This document shows positions 1 through 10,704 of a stretch of DNA of 64,000 bases, piece by piece. This DNA is from Rhinopomastus cyanomelas (taxonomy: Eukaryota; Chordata; Aves; Bucerotiformes; Rhinopomastidae): assembly GCA_013400115.1 (NCBI GenBank), contig VXBP01001912.1, positions 46,142-110,141 on the forward strand, given 5' to 3'. Under the pieces are notes generated by a model, which searched no databases, was not told the origin of the DNA, and saw nothing but the letters and a program-made list of their open reading frames with translations. Every line of letters starts with the position of its first letter. The first letter of the stretch is position 1. Position numbers and translations under genes: made by a program.

Positions 1-450
1 GGACCTCTCCGGTGAGCCAGGACTGATGGAAAATGATGGAGAGCGGCTCGGCCTGTTCATCAGCCAGCTCTCTCAGCACTCTAGGATGGATCCCATCTGG
101 TCCCATGGACTTGTGGGTGTCCAAGTGGCTCAGCAGGTCATGAACCAATTCCTCATGGATTTCCAAGGCAGCACACTGCTCCCCAACCCCATTCCCTAGT
201 TCAAGAGGCCACTTGCCCTGAACTCCTCCCTCCTCACTGCTGAAATTTGAGGCAAAGAAGGTATTCAGGACCTCAGCCTTTTCCTCATCGTTAGTTATAG
301 TGTTCCCCTCCTGGTCCAGTAAGGAGTGGAGGCTCTTTTTACCCTTCTTTTTAGCATTGATAAATTTATAAAAATACTTATTATTATCTTTCACAGAGGT
401 GGCCAGCTTAAGTTCTAACTGGGCCTTTGCCTCTCTAATTTCTCTCCTAC
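1..450 (-). mobile_element. CR1 LINE fragment, ORF2 linker and start of reverse transcriptase
   Basis: Read on the minus strand, this is CR1 ORF2 from the linker after the endonuclease into the first reverse transcriptase block. Visible landmarks are REAKAQLEL-like, KKGKKSLHSLLDQEG, EDKAEVLN-like and finally MGPDGIHPRVLRELAD. The reading is largely open across the segment but has no start, no 3' end and is cut by the window edge. It has lost the 3' UTR that normally survives in truncated CR1, so the rest of the element presumably lies beyond position 1. The family call is firm; the subfamily is not assigned. Confidence 0.9.
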
Positions 451-879
451 ATCAAGTCCACCCCCCTGCGAAAGCCAAGACTGGAGACAACAATGCCTAC
501 AACAAGTTTCAGGATGCCTCTACGAAGCTCATTATGGACAGTTCTGGGCACACCTAAGTTCAAGCCAGGACATGGTTCCTAGGCAAGATATTAAATGGAG
601 TTCCTGGGCCCATCCACAGCAGCTGTGGGTGGGAGTCCCTGGTAAGACTGGCTGGGTGGGAGGTGCCTTGATGCAGGAAGCAGAGTTTCCCACTTGCTGA
701 CCTGACCTGCTATCTAGCTGGGGACTTAGATGCAGGATTTCATGGGCCATCTGCTGAGTCTCATACCACCCTGAGAGAAAGACTAGGGGAAATGTAGCAT
801 CTGCTGCTGAAAGGGACAGATCCTGTTGACAAAGGATTTGGAAATATCACAGCACTTGGTGTGTTCTTCATGTTGGTCT
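451..879. other. unassigned spacer between two CR1 fragments
   Basis: I recognise no repeat or gene here. A 72-codon minus-strand frame (532-750) has no family resemblance and is probably chance. The stretch separates a minus-strand CR1 from a plus-strand CR1. Confidence 0.5.
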
Positions 880-1622
880 TTACTGTTAAGTTTTGATTCA
901 GGAAACCCAGGCCACTAAGACCAGTAGTAAAGTCTGGAATGAAGACAACTTAACCTTGCTGGAGGACGACCAGGTTAAGGAGCATTAAAAGCAATCAAAC
1001 CTGACAAGCTGCATTTGTGAGTGCTGAGGGAGCTTACTGATGTCATCGTGAGGCCACTCTTGAGCATCTTTGAAAGGTCATGGTGACCAGGAGCGGTTTC
1101 TGAGGACTGAAAGACAGTAAATGTCATTTCCATCTGCAAGAAGGGTGCTCTGGGAAGCTGCAGGCTAGTCAGCTTCACTTACAAACCATCAAAGGTGATG
1201 ACCAAGTCCCTCTGGAAATAATGACCAAAAATCTGAAGGACAAGAAGGTGAACAGTAGTCAGCATGGATTTGTGGAAAGCACGCCGTGTTCCTGGCAGGA
1301 GGCAGTATCCAGGCTGATGATAGTGCCTGGTGACAGTACGAGAGGCGATGAGCACAAACTGAAAAGAAAAATCAATTTAAGCATAAGAAAAAAGTCACTT
1401 ACTGTGAGGCTTGTCAAACATCAGGACAAGATTCCCAGGGACACTGTGGAATCTTTGTCCTTGGAGACACTCAAAACCTGACTGAACAGTCCTGAGCAAC
1501 CCATAACAGTCTTGAGATCCTCAGAATCCTGCTTGAGCAGATGCTGTTTTGAGTGGAGAGGGTTGGACTAGAGGATCTCCAGGGGTCTCTTCCAACCTCA
1601 ACCATGCTGTTCCTGTATCCTG
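880..1622 (+). mobile_element. old CR1 with RT block joined to 3' end (internal deletion)
   Basis: A degraded plus-strand CR1. From about 900 to 1320 it encodes reverse transcriptase block 1 with stops and frameshifts: VLRELTDV, RPLLSIFE, the KKGA and NYRP-equivalent region, and the SQHGF-equivalent. At about 1320 it jumps directly to the C-terminal DRTRG equivalent and continues through ESLSLETLKT to a 3' UTR with TTGGACTAGAGGATCTCC and a degenerate octamer tail. Roughly 1 kb of RT coding sequence is missing at the jump. High divergence marks it as an old copy. Confidence 0.85.
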
Positions 1623-2570
1623 AGGTCCCTGAAGGAGGGAAAGCTGTCATAGCCCTGCAAAGAAGAAAGAAGCTTCGGGGGAAAAGAGAGACTTGATTTC
1701 TTCAGCCTGCTTCCAAGTGACACTCCCAGCTGGGTTAGTACGCTGGTGGCATAATTAAAACCATATCCTCTCCATCTTGTTTTTGTCTTTCCATGGTTAT
1801 GAACGACAATGCTTTCATCTGAACAGCACCATCTCCGTTCCGTATCTGCCCCCAAATCCCTTCCAGTGCTACACACAATATTCCCTGTTGCCAGTGGCAG
1901 CTATGTGAAAATGGGATTTTAATTAATTTCCTAGGCTCCCCGTCTCTCCAGAGGCTGCCCCGCATCTCTGAGGGCATCTGTCATCCATTATTTACAGCCA
2001 AGAAAGCTCAGAGGCCTCCAGTAGGGATTCTGCTTCCACTGAAACAGGTTGTTCCCAAAACCTTTGATGGCAAACTGCAAGATTCCAGAGAATGGGGATC
2101 CCCACCTCACAAAACCAAAATGTGCTTCTGGAAGGGATCATGTGAGACTGGATACTCATTCACTCTCCTGGAGGTAATAGACCTGTCAGGACACGACAGC
2201 CAGGCAGCTGCTTGTTTGCCTGCAAAATATGTGTCTCAGCGTCACTGACTGGCACCTCCTTTTACAGAGTTTAGTTCCCCCTGCAAGCTAAAGGACAAGG
2301 AAATGTCCCTTCATAAAATATATCTTCGGACTTTACCCACAGCACAAAGTCAAAATGTGAGAAAAAGTGAAAACCTTAGTACCAGGTTAAAAAATCCTGC
2401 AGCCAAAGGCAGCAAGAGAAAGCCCACATGTGAGTGACACTGTGTTCCAAAACATCAGCTGCTCTGTCTGGCCACAGCAGCCTGTCCATCCCACACTGGG
2501 CAGCTGTGGTGTGCAGACAACAAGTGACAGAAAACGCACAATCGAAGCAGCAATTTGTCATCTGTGGGAG
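1623..2570. other. unassigned DNA
   Basis: Nothing recognised. Two overlapping short minus-strand frames (80 and 92 codons, 1598-1977) partly cover the preceding CR1 tail and show no protein family features. Confidence 0.5.
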
Positions 2571-2790
2571 TGTGTTGGGTTTGTGTCTGGCAGGGGTTGG
2601 GTAGGGAGGAGGGGACCTGCTGGCACAGCCCCTGTAAGAAGAAGAGGGTCAAAAGATGCATTTAAGAGCAGCCTGTCTCTCACTCTCCTGTTGGTGAACT
2701 GGTGGTGGGGTTTGTTGTTTAAATTAAACTGATTTTGATTTCCCCCAGTTGTGCTCGTCTTTTGCTAGTGATCACAACTGGCTCAAGTGT
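2571..2790 (+). mobile_element. probable LTR remnant of an avian endogenous retrovirus
   Basis: The block starts with TGTGTTGGGTTTGTGTCTGG, which resembles the 5' end of a common avian LTR class. It ends near an AAATTAAACTGATTTT stretch followed by a C-rich tract and TTTTGCTAGTGATCACAACTGG, resembling the region around that LTR's 3' end and primer binding area. The middle is shorter than I would expect, implying an internal deletion. No retroviral genes are present. The call rests on recalled similarity only; boundaries are approximate and class is uncertain. Confidence 0.4.
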
Positions 2791-3547
2791 GCGAGTGGCC
2801 GCGTGGCACTGGGTGTAAATCACAGTGGGCAGAGATGTGTGTGCCAGGTCACGGCTTGGCTCTGAAGAGGCTGTGCAAGTTTCATGGAGGATGTTGGGTT
2901 TCTCCTACCCTGTGCAAGTGATGTGACTTCCTGCCACATAACATTTCCTCTGTCTGGATGTGAGCAGAACCCTCCTGTTCGGTGACTAGAGTGCTAAAGC
3001 AGCATTTGCCAGCAAGTGTGAAACCTCCAGGAGCGTCGTGCTTTGCAGGCCTCGCTTCTTCAGGACATTATCTATTCTCAGCGCTTGCGCTTAATCGATG
3101 TGTGCATTTAACCTTCTGTTTCTTCATTTGTAGGTCAGTCTGCATGTCTCATGGCTAATTTATTAGGGCAGATTCTTCTTTTTAGTCAGCATGGGGGAGG
3201 ACCGTGCATTCAGGAGCTGTGAAACAGATCTTGTCTAGTAACCTCAGTAACTGACATATATATTGGAACCAGTAATATTTTTATGGTGGGTTTTTTCAGT
3301 GTAATAGGAAAATAATGACAAAACAATATATTTAGGGCTGAACTTACCCACAGGAATTGCTATACCAGCAGCAGCCTTGTTTCAGAGCAGCACTCTAGCC
3401 AGTCCTCTTAGTGAACCTCTTCACATTGTCCCAGGGCAAATCTTTTCTCCTGTGTAAACAGCAAGATAATTCCTCTGTTACTGGGTCTTGTAATGCAGTG
3501 TCCGAGGCTATTTTAGAGAGCCCTGACCTTTGTCAAACAGTAACGCA
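2791..3547. other. unassigned DNA, AT-rich in its second half
   Basis: No repeat or gene recognised. A pyrimidine tract ending in TTCATTTGTAG near 3134 looks like a splice acceptor. The downstream frame closes within about ten codons and no exon is supported. Confidence 0.5.
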
Positions 3548-3756
3548 TGAATCAGAGAAGGGCTTAGGTTGTAATGGACCCCAGAGATCACCCAGTGCCA
3601 ACCCCCTGCCATGGGCAGCGACACCTCTCGCCAGACTAGGTTGACCAGAGCCCCATCCAACCCGGCCTTGGACACTTCCAGGGATGGAGCAGCCACAGTC
3701 TCTCTGGCAGCCTGTTCCATGGCCTCAGCACCCTCACTGTAAAGAATTTTATCCCA
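3548..3756 (-). mobile_element. CR1 3'-end fragment, left arm of a head-to-head pair
   Basis: A minus-strand CR1 3' terminus. The tail side is at 3548 (AATCAGAGAAGGGCTTAGGTTG), followed by ATCACCCAGTGCCAACCCCCTGCC, TTCCAGGGATGGAGCAGCCAC and the EHWN/LPE coding equivalent before it stops near AAGAATTTTATCCC. It is truncated 5' to about 210 bp. It directly abuts a plus-strand CR1 so that the two 5' ends meet. Confidence 0.85.
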
Positions 3757-4145
3757 AGATGTTCCCCTCCCCCTCTACTCTGTCCTGCTGAGACTGCATC
3801 TGGAATATTTGGTCCAGCTCTGGGCCCCTCAGTTCCAGAAGGACACAGAACTGCTGGAGAGAGTCCAGCACAGAGCCGCAAAGATGATGGATTGGAACAT
3901 CTCCCTGATGAGGAAAGGCTGAGGGAGCTGGGTCTCTTTACCATGGAGAAAAGGAGACTGAGGGGTGGCCTCATTAACGTTTATAAACACTCTGAGGCTA
4001 GGTTGCCCTTCTGGTCAGCATAGGGCATCTGTTCAGCATGCTGGCTCAGGAGCAACTACCAGAGGTGAGGGGCTCCTAAAAGGCTCACGGGTGTCTGATC
4101 TTTCAAGGTCCCTTCCAACCTGTAACCTTCTGTGATTCTGTGTGA
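3757..4145 (+). mobile_element. CR1 3' fragment, right arm of head-to-head pair
   Basis: A plus-strand CR1 starting at PLYS-LRPHLEY-QLWAP, then LLERVQHRAAKM, the EERLRELGLFTMEKRRLRG equivalent and LINVYKH. Between about 3992 and 4100 the sequence does not match CR1. CR1 resumes at TGATCTTTCAAGGTCCCTTCCAA and ends with two octamers (TTCTGTGATTCTGTG). The element therefore lacks most of the C-terminal coding region. Confidence 0.85.
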
Positions 4146-6078
4146 CACAGGGCTCCAGCTCCTTGACTGTTTATGTCATCACTGGGTGCTGCAACCTCTG
4201 ACTTCTAGGTACATCAGTATATTTTCAGGTCTACCCTGATGGAGCTTTTCTCAGAGTACTGAGAAGCTTTGAATAAAAGCCACTGCCACCGTGCCTCCTC
4301 ACAGACATAAGTACTCTGTTAAATCATCACCGAGTTTTGCCGCAGGCCTCACCGTGCTAGCCTGAAGCAGTTGCTGTTCAGTTCCACAGCCCTTGCAAGG
4401 AAGGAACAATTATTTGGGCCAAGAACAGCAAAATGCCACAGAAACTGAAGTGGAAGGTAATGCGCTCACGCAGGGCACGAGTCATCGGCTTTCTCTGCAC
4501 AGAAAGAGCTATCAACTCTTGAATAACAACAGGTAGTCAGGACTTCATCTCCTGCCTCATCAGAAAAATAGACCCTCCAGCAGCGTTGCTCTTCCGATGC
4601 CACACTTGTCTAGCCACACTGAAAGGCTTGCCAAGAGAGCACGAGAATAAGCTCTGATCTGCTTTTGATAGCATAGAGACTCCACATGGAATTCAGGATC
4701 ACCTCCTGCATGAAGATCAAGTCACCTGTGACTCATGTAGTAAAATATCTACCCTGGCAATCCAGCTTTTCCCTTTGAGCCCATTTCTGCACCACTCTCA
4801 GCAGGCTGGGCTGCTTCAGAGAGACAATCAACCCCACTTACCTTCTCTGAGAGGAGTTTCACCAGGCACATCCTACACAAGTCACAACCACAGCACAAGG
4901 TCTCTGAAGCTGATGAGGGCCAGTGGCTCAGCCAGAGGACTGAGCTGCAAAGCCATCTGGTGCTCCTGCCACTTTCTGGGTTTCTACCCTTCTCATCACC
5001 TGCATGAGAATGTAGGTAGCGCTCCAAGCACTGCCTCCTGCAGAGGACATCATCAACCCTGCCAGGCTTTTTTGGCCCCTGCAGACTGACAGAATAGCAT
5101 TGAATCCTTTTTTGTTACCGATTTCACTGTCTGTCACACTGCCCACCTACCCAGCTGTCTTTGTGGTCTTCTACGGGTGCAAGAGGAACATCATGTTTGA
5201 CACCAGAAGCAGGCAGCAGGCCTCTGGACTGAGCTCTGTAAACAGCAGGTAGCAGGTAAGACGGAGGAAGATGCACCACAAGACACAAGGCAGGAGGCAC
5301 TGGAGTAACCTCAGAGCCAGCATAGTTCTCTAGATGGAATGGCATGGCGTGCTCACTGGCAGAAGTTCTCAGAAGCACAGCTGCTACCGGGCGCTGTATG
5401 GTTGCAGACAGAAATCCCAAGAGCTGAGGGCAGCATTCACACTTTGAAAACTTTTGTTCTTTAGGACTTAAAGCCAACTCTGTACAGATATCTCTGCACA
5501 GAAGGGGAATCCAAGGACTTCTCTCAGAGACCTGTAAGGGAAACAAGGGTGATTGAGGCAATGTTTAAATACTGGTTGTCAACCTCAAAGCTTTCCTGAG
5601 GGATTTTCTTTTTCTGTCTAGTTCTTTCCCCCCTTTAAATATGGGGCTGAATTGTGTTTCACCATATAAATGTCAGAAAAGCCTTGCATCAGACCACTTG
5701 AAGTGTAGCTCTCCCATGACATCAAGGCTGTGAATTAAAGTTTGCTTTCAGGGAGCTTGCAGAGAGCCTTGGCCCCTATCTGCTAAAGACATTAGCTTTC
5801 TAAAGAATTTCACAAGCTGTTGCAGATAAGGGCACAGTTAAGTAAGTGAGGCAAATGGACTTATGACTTCTGTTTTTCCCCAGCCAAATTTTTAATCTAA
5901 AAAGTTACAGCACAAAATCACTTAGACATTTTGGTTACTGGTGACTTCTTTGATGGGCTGCTCTTCAGTCAACAAATTGCTGAGGAAGGGCACAGCTACA
6001 GCACCACCAAAAGCAGCGATGGCCTTGCACTGCATGGGACACGGACTGAGTGGATGGGGCGACAGTCACGTTTTTGCT
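4146..6078. other. unassigned DNA, about 1.9 kb
   Basis: No CR1, LTR or gene recognised. The longest frame (minus strand, 5124-5561, 145 codons) has no motif, no signal peptide and an unremarkable composition. It overlaps other open frames, so I treat it as chance. Confidence 0.5.
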
Positions 6079-6633
6079 GAATCACAGAACCCTAGAATGG
6101 GGTGGGTAGGAAGGACCTCCAAAGGTCATCTAGTCCAACCTCCCTGCAGGGAGTAGGGACATTCTCCTAGATCAGGTTGCCCAGAGCCTTGTCCAGCCTC
6201 CCCTTGAACAGTTCCAGGGATGGGGCCTCAGATTCCTCCCTGGGCAACCTGTTCCACTGGTCAACCCTCTACTGCTAATGATAGGATCAAGGGCAATTGG
6301 TGTCAGCTCGAATGTAAGAGATTCCACATCAATATGAGAAGGAACTTCTTCACAGCAAGGGTGACAGAGCACTGGAAGGGGCTTCCCAGGAGGGTCGTGT
6401 AGTCTCTTTCTCTGTAGATGTTTAAAACCCACCTGGACATGTTCCTGTGCGACTGGATCTAGGGTTCCTGCTGTGGTGAGGGGATTGGACTGGATGATCT
6501 TTCAACATCCCTTCCAACCCTTAATGTTCTGTGATTCTGTATGGTAATAACTGCTTCCTAAAATCCTATTTCAATCTGCCCTTCTCTCATGTGAAGCCAC
6601 TGCCCCTCACCTTATCACTCCAGGCCTTTGTAT
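6079..6633 (-). mobile_element. group C CR1, split by a nested plus-strand CR1
   Basis: The minus-strand CR1 begins with its tail side at 6079 (GAATCACAGAACCCTAG). It runs through GATCAGGTTGCCCAGAGCC and TCCCTGGGCAACCTGTTCCA to 6268. It resumes after an interruption at about 6545 (CTTCCTAAAATCCTATTTCA, CTTCTCTCATGTGAAGCCAC, ATCACTCCAGGCCTTTGTA) and ends near 6633. The same order without interruption is seen in the copy at 31173-31735, which shows that 6269-6541 is an insertion. Confidence 0.88.
6269..6541 (+). mobile_element. group A CR1 inserted into an older CR1
   Basis: A 5'-truncated plus-strand CR1 of about 270 bp. It contains the end of ORF2 (the DRTRGN equivalent, RFHINMRRNFFTARVTEHWK, GLPRR) and a TAG stop near the usual place. 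The 3' UTR reads TTGGACTGGATGATCTTTCA and CCCTTCCAACCCTTAATG, with a two-octamer tail. It lies inside the minus-strand CR1 at 6079-6633. Confidence 0.9.
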
Positions 6634-7521
6634 TGTTGGTTTCAAAGCTCACAAAGCCAGGCTTAGAGCCAACTCATGGTGTTGAGCTGCTACTGCTGGG
6701 GAAGTGGGAATCAGGAATGGGCATAATTTCTGAATTTGTGTTGGTGCAGCCTCTAGCAGAGGATGTTGGCAAAACAGCGACAGACTGCAGCTCAGAAATT
6801 TGAGCTTTTATCCTCACTCATGCCTGATCAGCCCTGAGAGCACAGGGGTTACACTTATATTGGTTTAATATTTATGAGCCATGAAACAAGCTGTTTCTGG
6901 TGAATAAAGGGTGAGCATCAATTTGAGCCTGTAAAACTGAACTCTGTTTGGCCTCGGTATTTTGAAGATAGTGTTGAGCTTGAACCCAAAAGATGAATTT
7001 GTGCAGACCCCCCGACCAGAAAGATGAAAGATTCTTGCCCAAGTGAATTAAATTACTGTCCTTCACCTCTTAGTGCTGCTGCTGACAGTGACATCACCAA
7101 TTTGCCACAAATGGTCCATCTCTTTTGTCAAGAGATTCCAGCTCCTGTCATCAAGGGGTTCATTAGTTTGAAATAAGGAGCTCTGACCCAGTTTGGGCTT
7201 CTTCATAACCCTGAACTCATTGTTCCTATGAAGCAATCACATTATTTTAAGTGCTTCCCTCTTGTCAAATGGCCTCCTCCATTACTCTGATGTGCCTGGA
7301 CACATTCTCCATGCACGGAGCCAAATACCTTCTGTCAATTTAAACACACACTATGGTCTCTCCTCCCCTTTCCCTCCACATCTCCCATGAAAAGCAAAGA
7401 ATGGCAAAACCCTATTGCAAACTGTGCCAGTCCCCAGTGAGAGACACTGTGCCTTTCCCTGCTGTCTGCAGCCAGAATGGTGGAAGTACAAGTCCTCCTG
7501 CCTGAAGTCACAGAATACTTA
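6634..7521. other. unassigned DNA
   Basis: Nothing recognised in about 890 bp. Short open frames on either strand show no family features. Confidence 0.5.
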
Positions 7522-7931
7522 GCCACAAAGCTGGGTGGTGTTGCTGACACCCCTGCAGACTGTGCTGCCATTCAGCGAGACCTGGATAGGCTGGAGAGCT
7601 GGGCAGAGAAAAATCTAATGAGGTATAACAAGGGCAAGTGTAGAGTTTTGCATCTGGGCAAGAACAACNATTCAGTGTCATAGGACGAGGGGCAATGGTT
7701 GTAAGCTGGAACATAGGAGGTTCCACATCAACCTGAGAAGGAACTTCTTCCCAGTGAGGGTGACAGAGCACAGGAACAGGCTGCCCAGGGAGGTTGTGGA
7801 GTCTCCATCAATGGAGATGTTCAAGGCCCGCCTGGATGTGTTCCTGTGTGACTTGGTCTAGGTGATCCTGCTGTGTCAGGAGGATTGGACTAGATGATCT
7901 TTCGAGGTCCAGTCCGTAGTGATTCTATGAT
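7522..7931 (+). mobile_element. group A CR1, interrupted by a single N
   Basis: The left part (7522-7668) encodes KLGGVADTPADCAAIQRDLD, then RLESWAEKNLM and YNKGKCRVLHLGKNN in one open frame, just downstream of the RT active site. After the N at 7669 the sequence jumps about 445 bp of element length to the DRTRGN/KLEHRRFHINLRRNFF region. It then continues through ESPSMEMFKARLD and a 3' UTR to a short octamer tail. Both sides closely match the copy at 33085-33907, so this is one element with missing sequence at the N. Confidence 0.92.
7669..7669. other. single-N assembly junction inside a CR1
   Basis: A lone N lies exactly where the CR1 consensus is discontinuous: left side LHLGKNN, right side FSV/DRTRG. 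Relative to the copy at 33085 the skipped part corresponds to about 33167-33612. It is best read as a collapsed or unsized assembly gap rather than a base ambiguity. Confidence 0.7.
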
Positions 7932-9137
7932 ACTGGTGCAGTTGAGGGTTCAGGCCACCCCACACAGCACAGTGGTGCCTGCCAGCAGGCTGGTGAAGCC
8001 CAGAAACCTGCTCCCACCATTTCTGCACTGTCTGGACTCCCCAAAGCAGAGGGTGACGAAATGTATAAGTTATATAAGCCTGGTGTTATTTAGGATGGAC
8101 TTAGGACAACTTCCTCACTGCTGCCTGTTTCTCCTGGCATGCAGATAAGCTTAAAGCTTCCTCAAGAGCACACCTCAAATTTTCCCAAAGGCATACCTCA
8201 AATAGCTGTGGATCTCCTACTGACTGCATTGCCAGTGGGCAGTGACCAGCAGCCTGTACCTCTGTGACCAGCCAGTGGGGTAACTGCTCTCCCAGTGCTC
8301 CACATCTCATCAGACTTCAGCACCTCTTTAACTGCTTTATCAATTTTAACCCACTTGCAAACCTCAGGCTCCCAAAGACAAGTAGGTATTGGGTGGAGCT
8401 TATACATGAAAAACCTCTATGATGCAGGCTTTTAGCTTTAAAAGACCACAAAGTTCCCACAGTTCGTACCATCCTCCATTAACATCAACTCAGCAGGTAG
8501 ATCTGGAGCTATTATTTGCCCATTAAAAATCTATCACAGGCGTCAATTCACTGTCCCTTCTGATGTTAGGAAGCACCTTCAGAGGACTGCAAATATCTGC
8601 AAGTGGTCTGCCCAAGGAAGATAAATGTCCATTTTTAAAATCAGTGTTTGGTGACAGAGAGCGAGTAAGGACTTAAAAGAAAGAAGAAATTAAATCAGTT
8701 TGTCCTGGGATAAACGGGTTGCTCTTAATGGGATTTTCTGATAACACATCAAGGGCTGTCACATCGAACCACAACTCCGGGATAGAGGAACTATATTTTA
8801 ATCTCAACTCAGCTATTGATCTGTTGGGTGGCCTGGGGCTTGCTGCCATCTCTTACTCCCAGTTCTCTCAGTTCATGACAGAGCCAGGCACCAGAACAAA
8901 CTGAATGTATTTGAACAGTCACCAAGTGGCCCAACTGAAAAAGACAGATCAAACCTTTGCTTTTTCCAGCTTCCTTCTGGCCTAAGTTTTTCTTCAGGAC
9001 ACTCTCTTCAGCCTAAGTCTTATCCAAATAAATTTAGGACAGTTGATAACATGGTGATGTCATTATCTTTCTCATCTCAGCCCCTTTTTTAGAGGAAAAA
9101 AATGAGAAAATATGTGAAACAGCTTTGAAACAATGAA
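7932..9137. other. unassigned DNA
   Basis: No repeat family or gene recognised in this 1.2-kb stretch. Confidence 0.5.
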
Positions 9138-9209
9138 AATCTGAGGCCAGCCTGAATGCAAAATCTGGGGCCACCTTGAATGCAAAACCTGGAGCCAGAT
9201 CGAATACCT
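9138..9209. repeat. 24-bp minisatellite, three copies
   Basis: Three consecutive 24-bp units start at 9138, 9162 and 9186, with the shared core of the form AA-CTGG-GCCA---TGAATGCAA. Units 1 and 2 differ at about three positions; unit 3 is more diverged. As the unit is a multiple of three, a minus-strand frame carries an eight-residue repeat (WPQILHSG type), but nothing suggests it is translated. Confidence 0.85.
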
Positions 9210-10704
9210 GTCATGAAAACATTCTGAAGCTCTGGATTTTAAATCATACATTTTCTGATGAACTCTTTTGGGGGTATTACACATCTCACAGGAGCACTAT
9301 GAAGAGCCGCTAGGGTGTCACTGGGACCGTCAATCATTTTTGCAGGGGATGAAGTTGCACCACGTTCCGTTAAGGGACTTTAGAGACCTCAATTACCCTG
9401 CAAGCTCAAAGTGCTGCTGAAATGTCACATCATCTGTGTGCCAAGCCTGCTTGTGTGGGCTGCTTCAAAGGCACAGGCTGGAAGACTTGTGGTGCTCCAA
9501 AGTAAGGCTTGGTGCTTCGGGGTGTATAAAGAGCACAAAATAACCCCCCGTTCAAATGAACAAGATCATTTTCCTTATGAAAGAGCAAGTGATATTTAGT
9601 ATTTCCCCCTTGAGGCTTATAAGCAGCTGCCACTCAGGCAGAATAGATAGTACAACCCTCACACTAATCCACGAAAATAGGACTTGGAATATAAACCTGT
9701 CCAAGTATTCTCTTCTGGGTGGCTGCACTGGTCACTGTGGTGGCTCCACTGCAAAAGGGGGCTGTTGGCCCTCTGCAAGAGGCATCCACAAATCACAGAG
9801 GAATAGCCAGCTTAAGAGGGGAGGGTAGAAGGATGTGTTAGATAAATGGAGAAGCACATGAAAAAATCACTGAGGATCAGCTCATGAAGGTATCCTGGTG
9901 TTATGAAAGTCTCCTCAGGCATTAATGGCCTCCCACACTAAAACTGGGGAGATTTCAACTGTGCTGTCACTGATCAAATTCTGTTACTGAGTAAATTCAG
10001 AGGCTTGAAAAGCCATGCATGTCTTTGCTAGCCGCTGGTTTTTCTCAGTAACTCCACAAATTCACTGGAACTTGCCAGAATTCCATACCTGTGGTAAACG
10101 TGTATGCCTCGTGCTTCTTCTAAGCTGGGTATGGAACCCTCATATCAGACCTGCAGCACTGTGTTTCCCAACTACTGGCCGCTGCTTTCCTGGTGTGTGG
10201 AGCAAACCCCACACTCACCCAGGATGGGAGCGTGAGTGTCTCAACACCCAGCAACATCAGGGGTGAATTCCCCTAACCTGGGGAGAACCGTTCTCCAGGG
10301 TCTTCCAGAGCTTTTGTGGTTTGGATGGGGTCAAGAAGAGGACTTCTGTACATAGGGAAGCTTTGTGGCAGAGGTGACTGGTAGCACTGTGATGCTCACG
10401 TTATCAGTCAAGCATTTGGACAGTGGCTGCTTCTCCATCCCAGAGAAAGGCAGGAGAATTGAAAAGCAGAAATCAGCTAATTAACTTTCTCTCTTGGCCA
10501 GGGAAACAAACTGATAGGCTTTGGAGAGCATCACAGCCTTCAAGGCAGGGACTGTGAGCAAGAAGGATAAAGTGGTGAAGTAAGGTTTTTAAATAAGAAA
10601 ACTAACTTCTGGTGTACTGGGTAGAACTGATAATAGTGGCACTGCAGCACTGTTCTGCTCTAAAAGCTGAGCAGAATCTGTCAGTTTAATTTGTGTGTCG
10701 TCTG
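9210..10704. other. unassigned DNA
   Basis: About 1.5 kb with no CR1 or LTR recognised. Frames of up to 90 codons have no protein signature. Confidence 0.5.

Noticed and set aside
3110..3140. Splice-acceptor-like pyrimidine tract ending in TTTGTAG
   Set aside because: The downstream sequence closes in all useful frames within a short distance and no exon content is visible.
5124..5561. 145-codon minus-strand frame as a possible host exon or gene
   Set aside because: No motif, signal peptide, splice pattern or family resemblance. Length is within chance for this amount of sequence.
9138..9209. Tandem units as a CRISPR array
   Set aside because: Units are directly adjacent without spacers, and the setting is vertebrate repeat-rich DNA.
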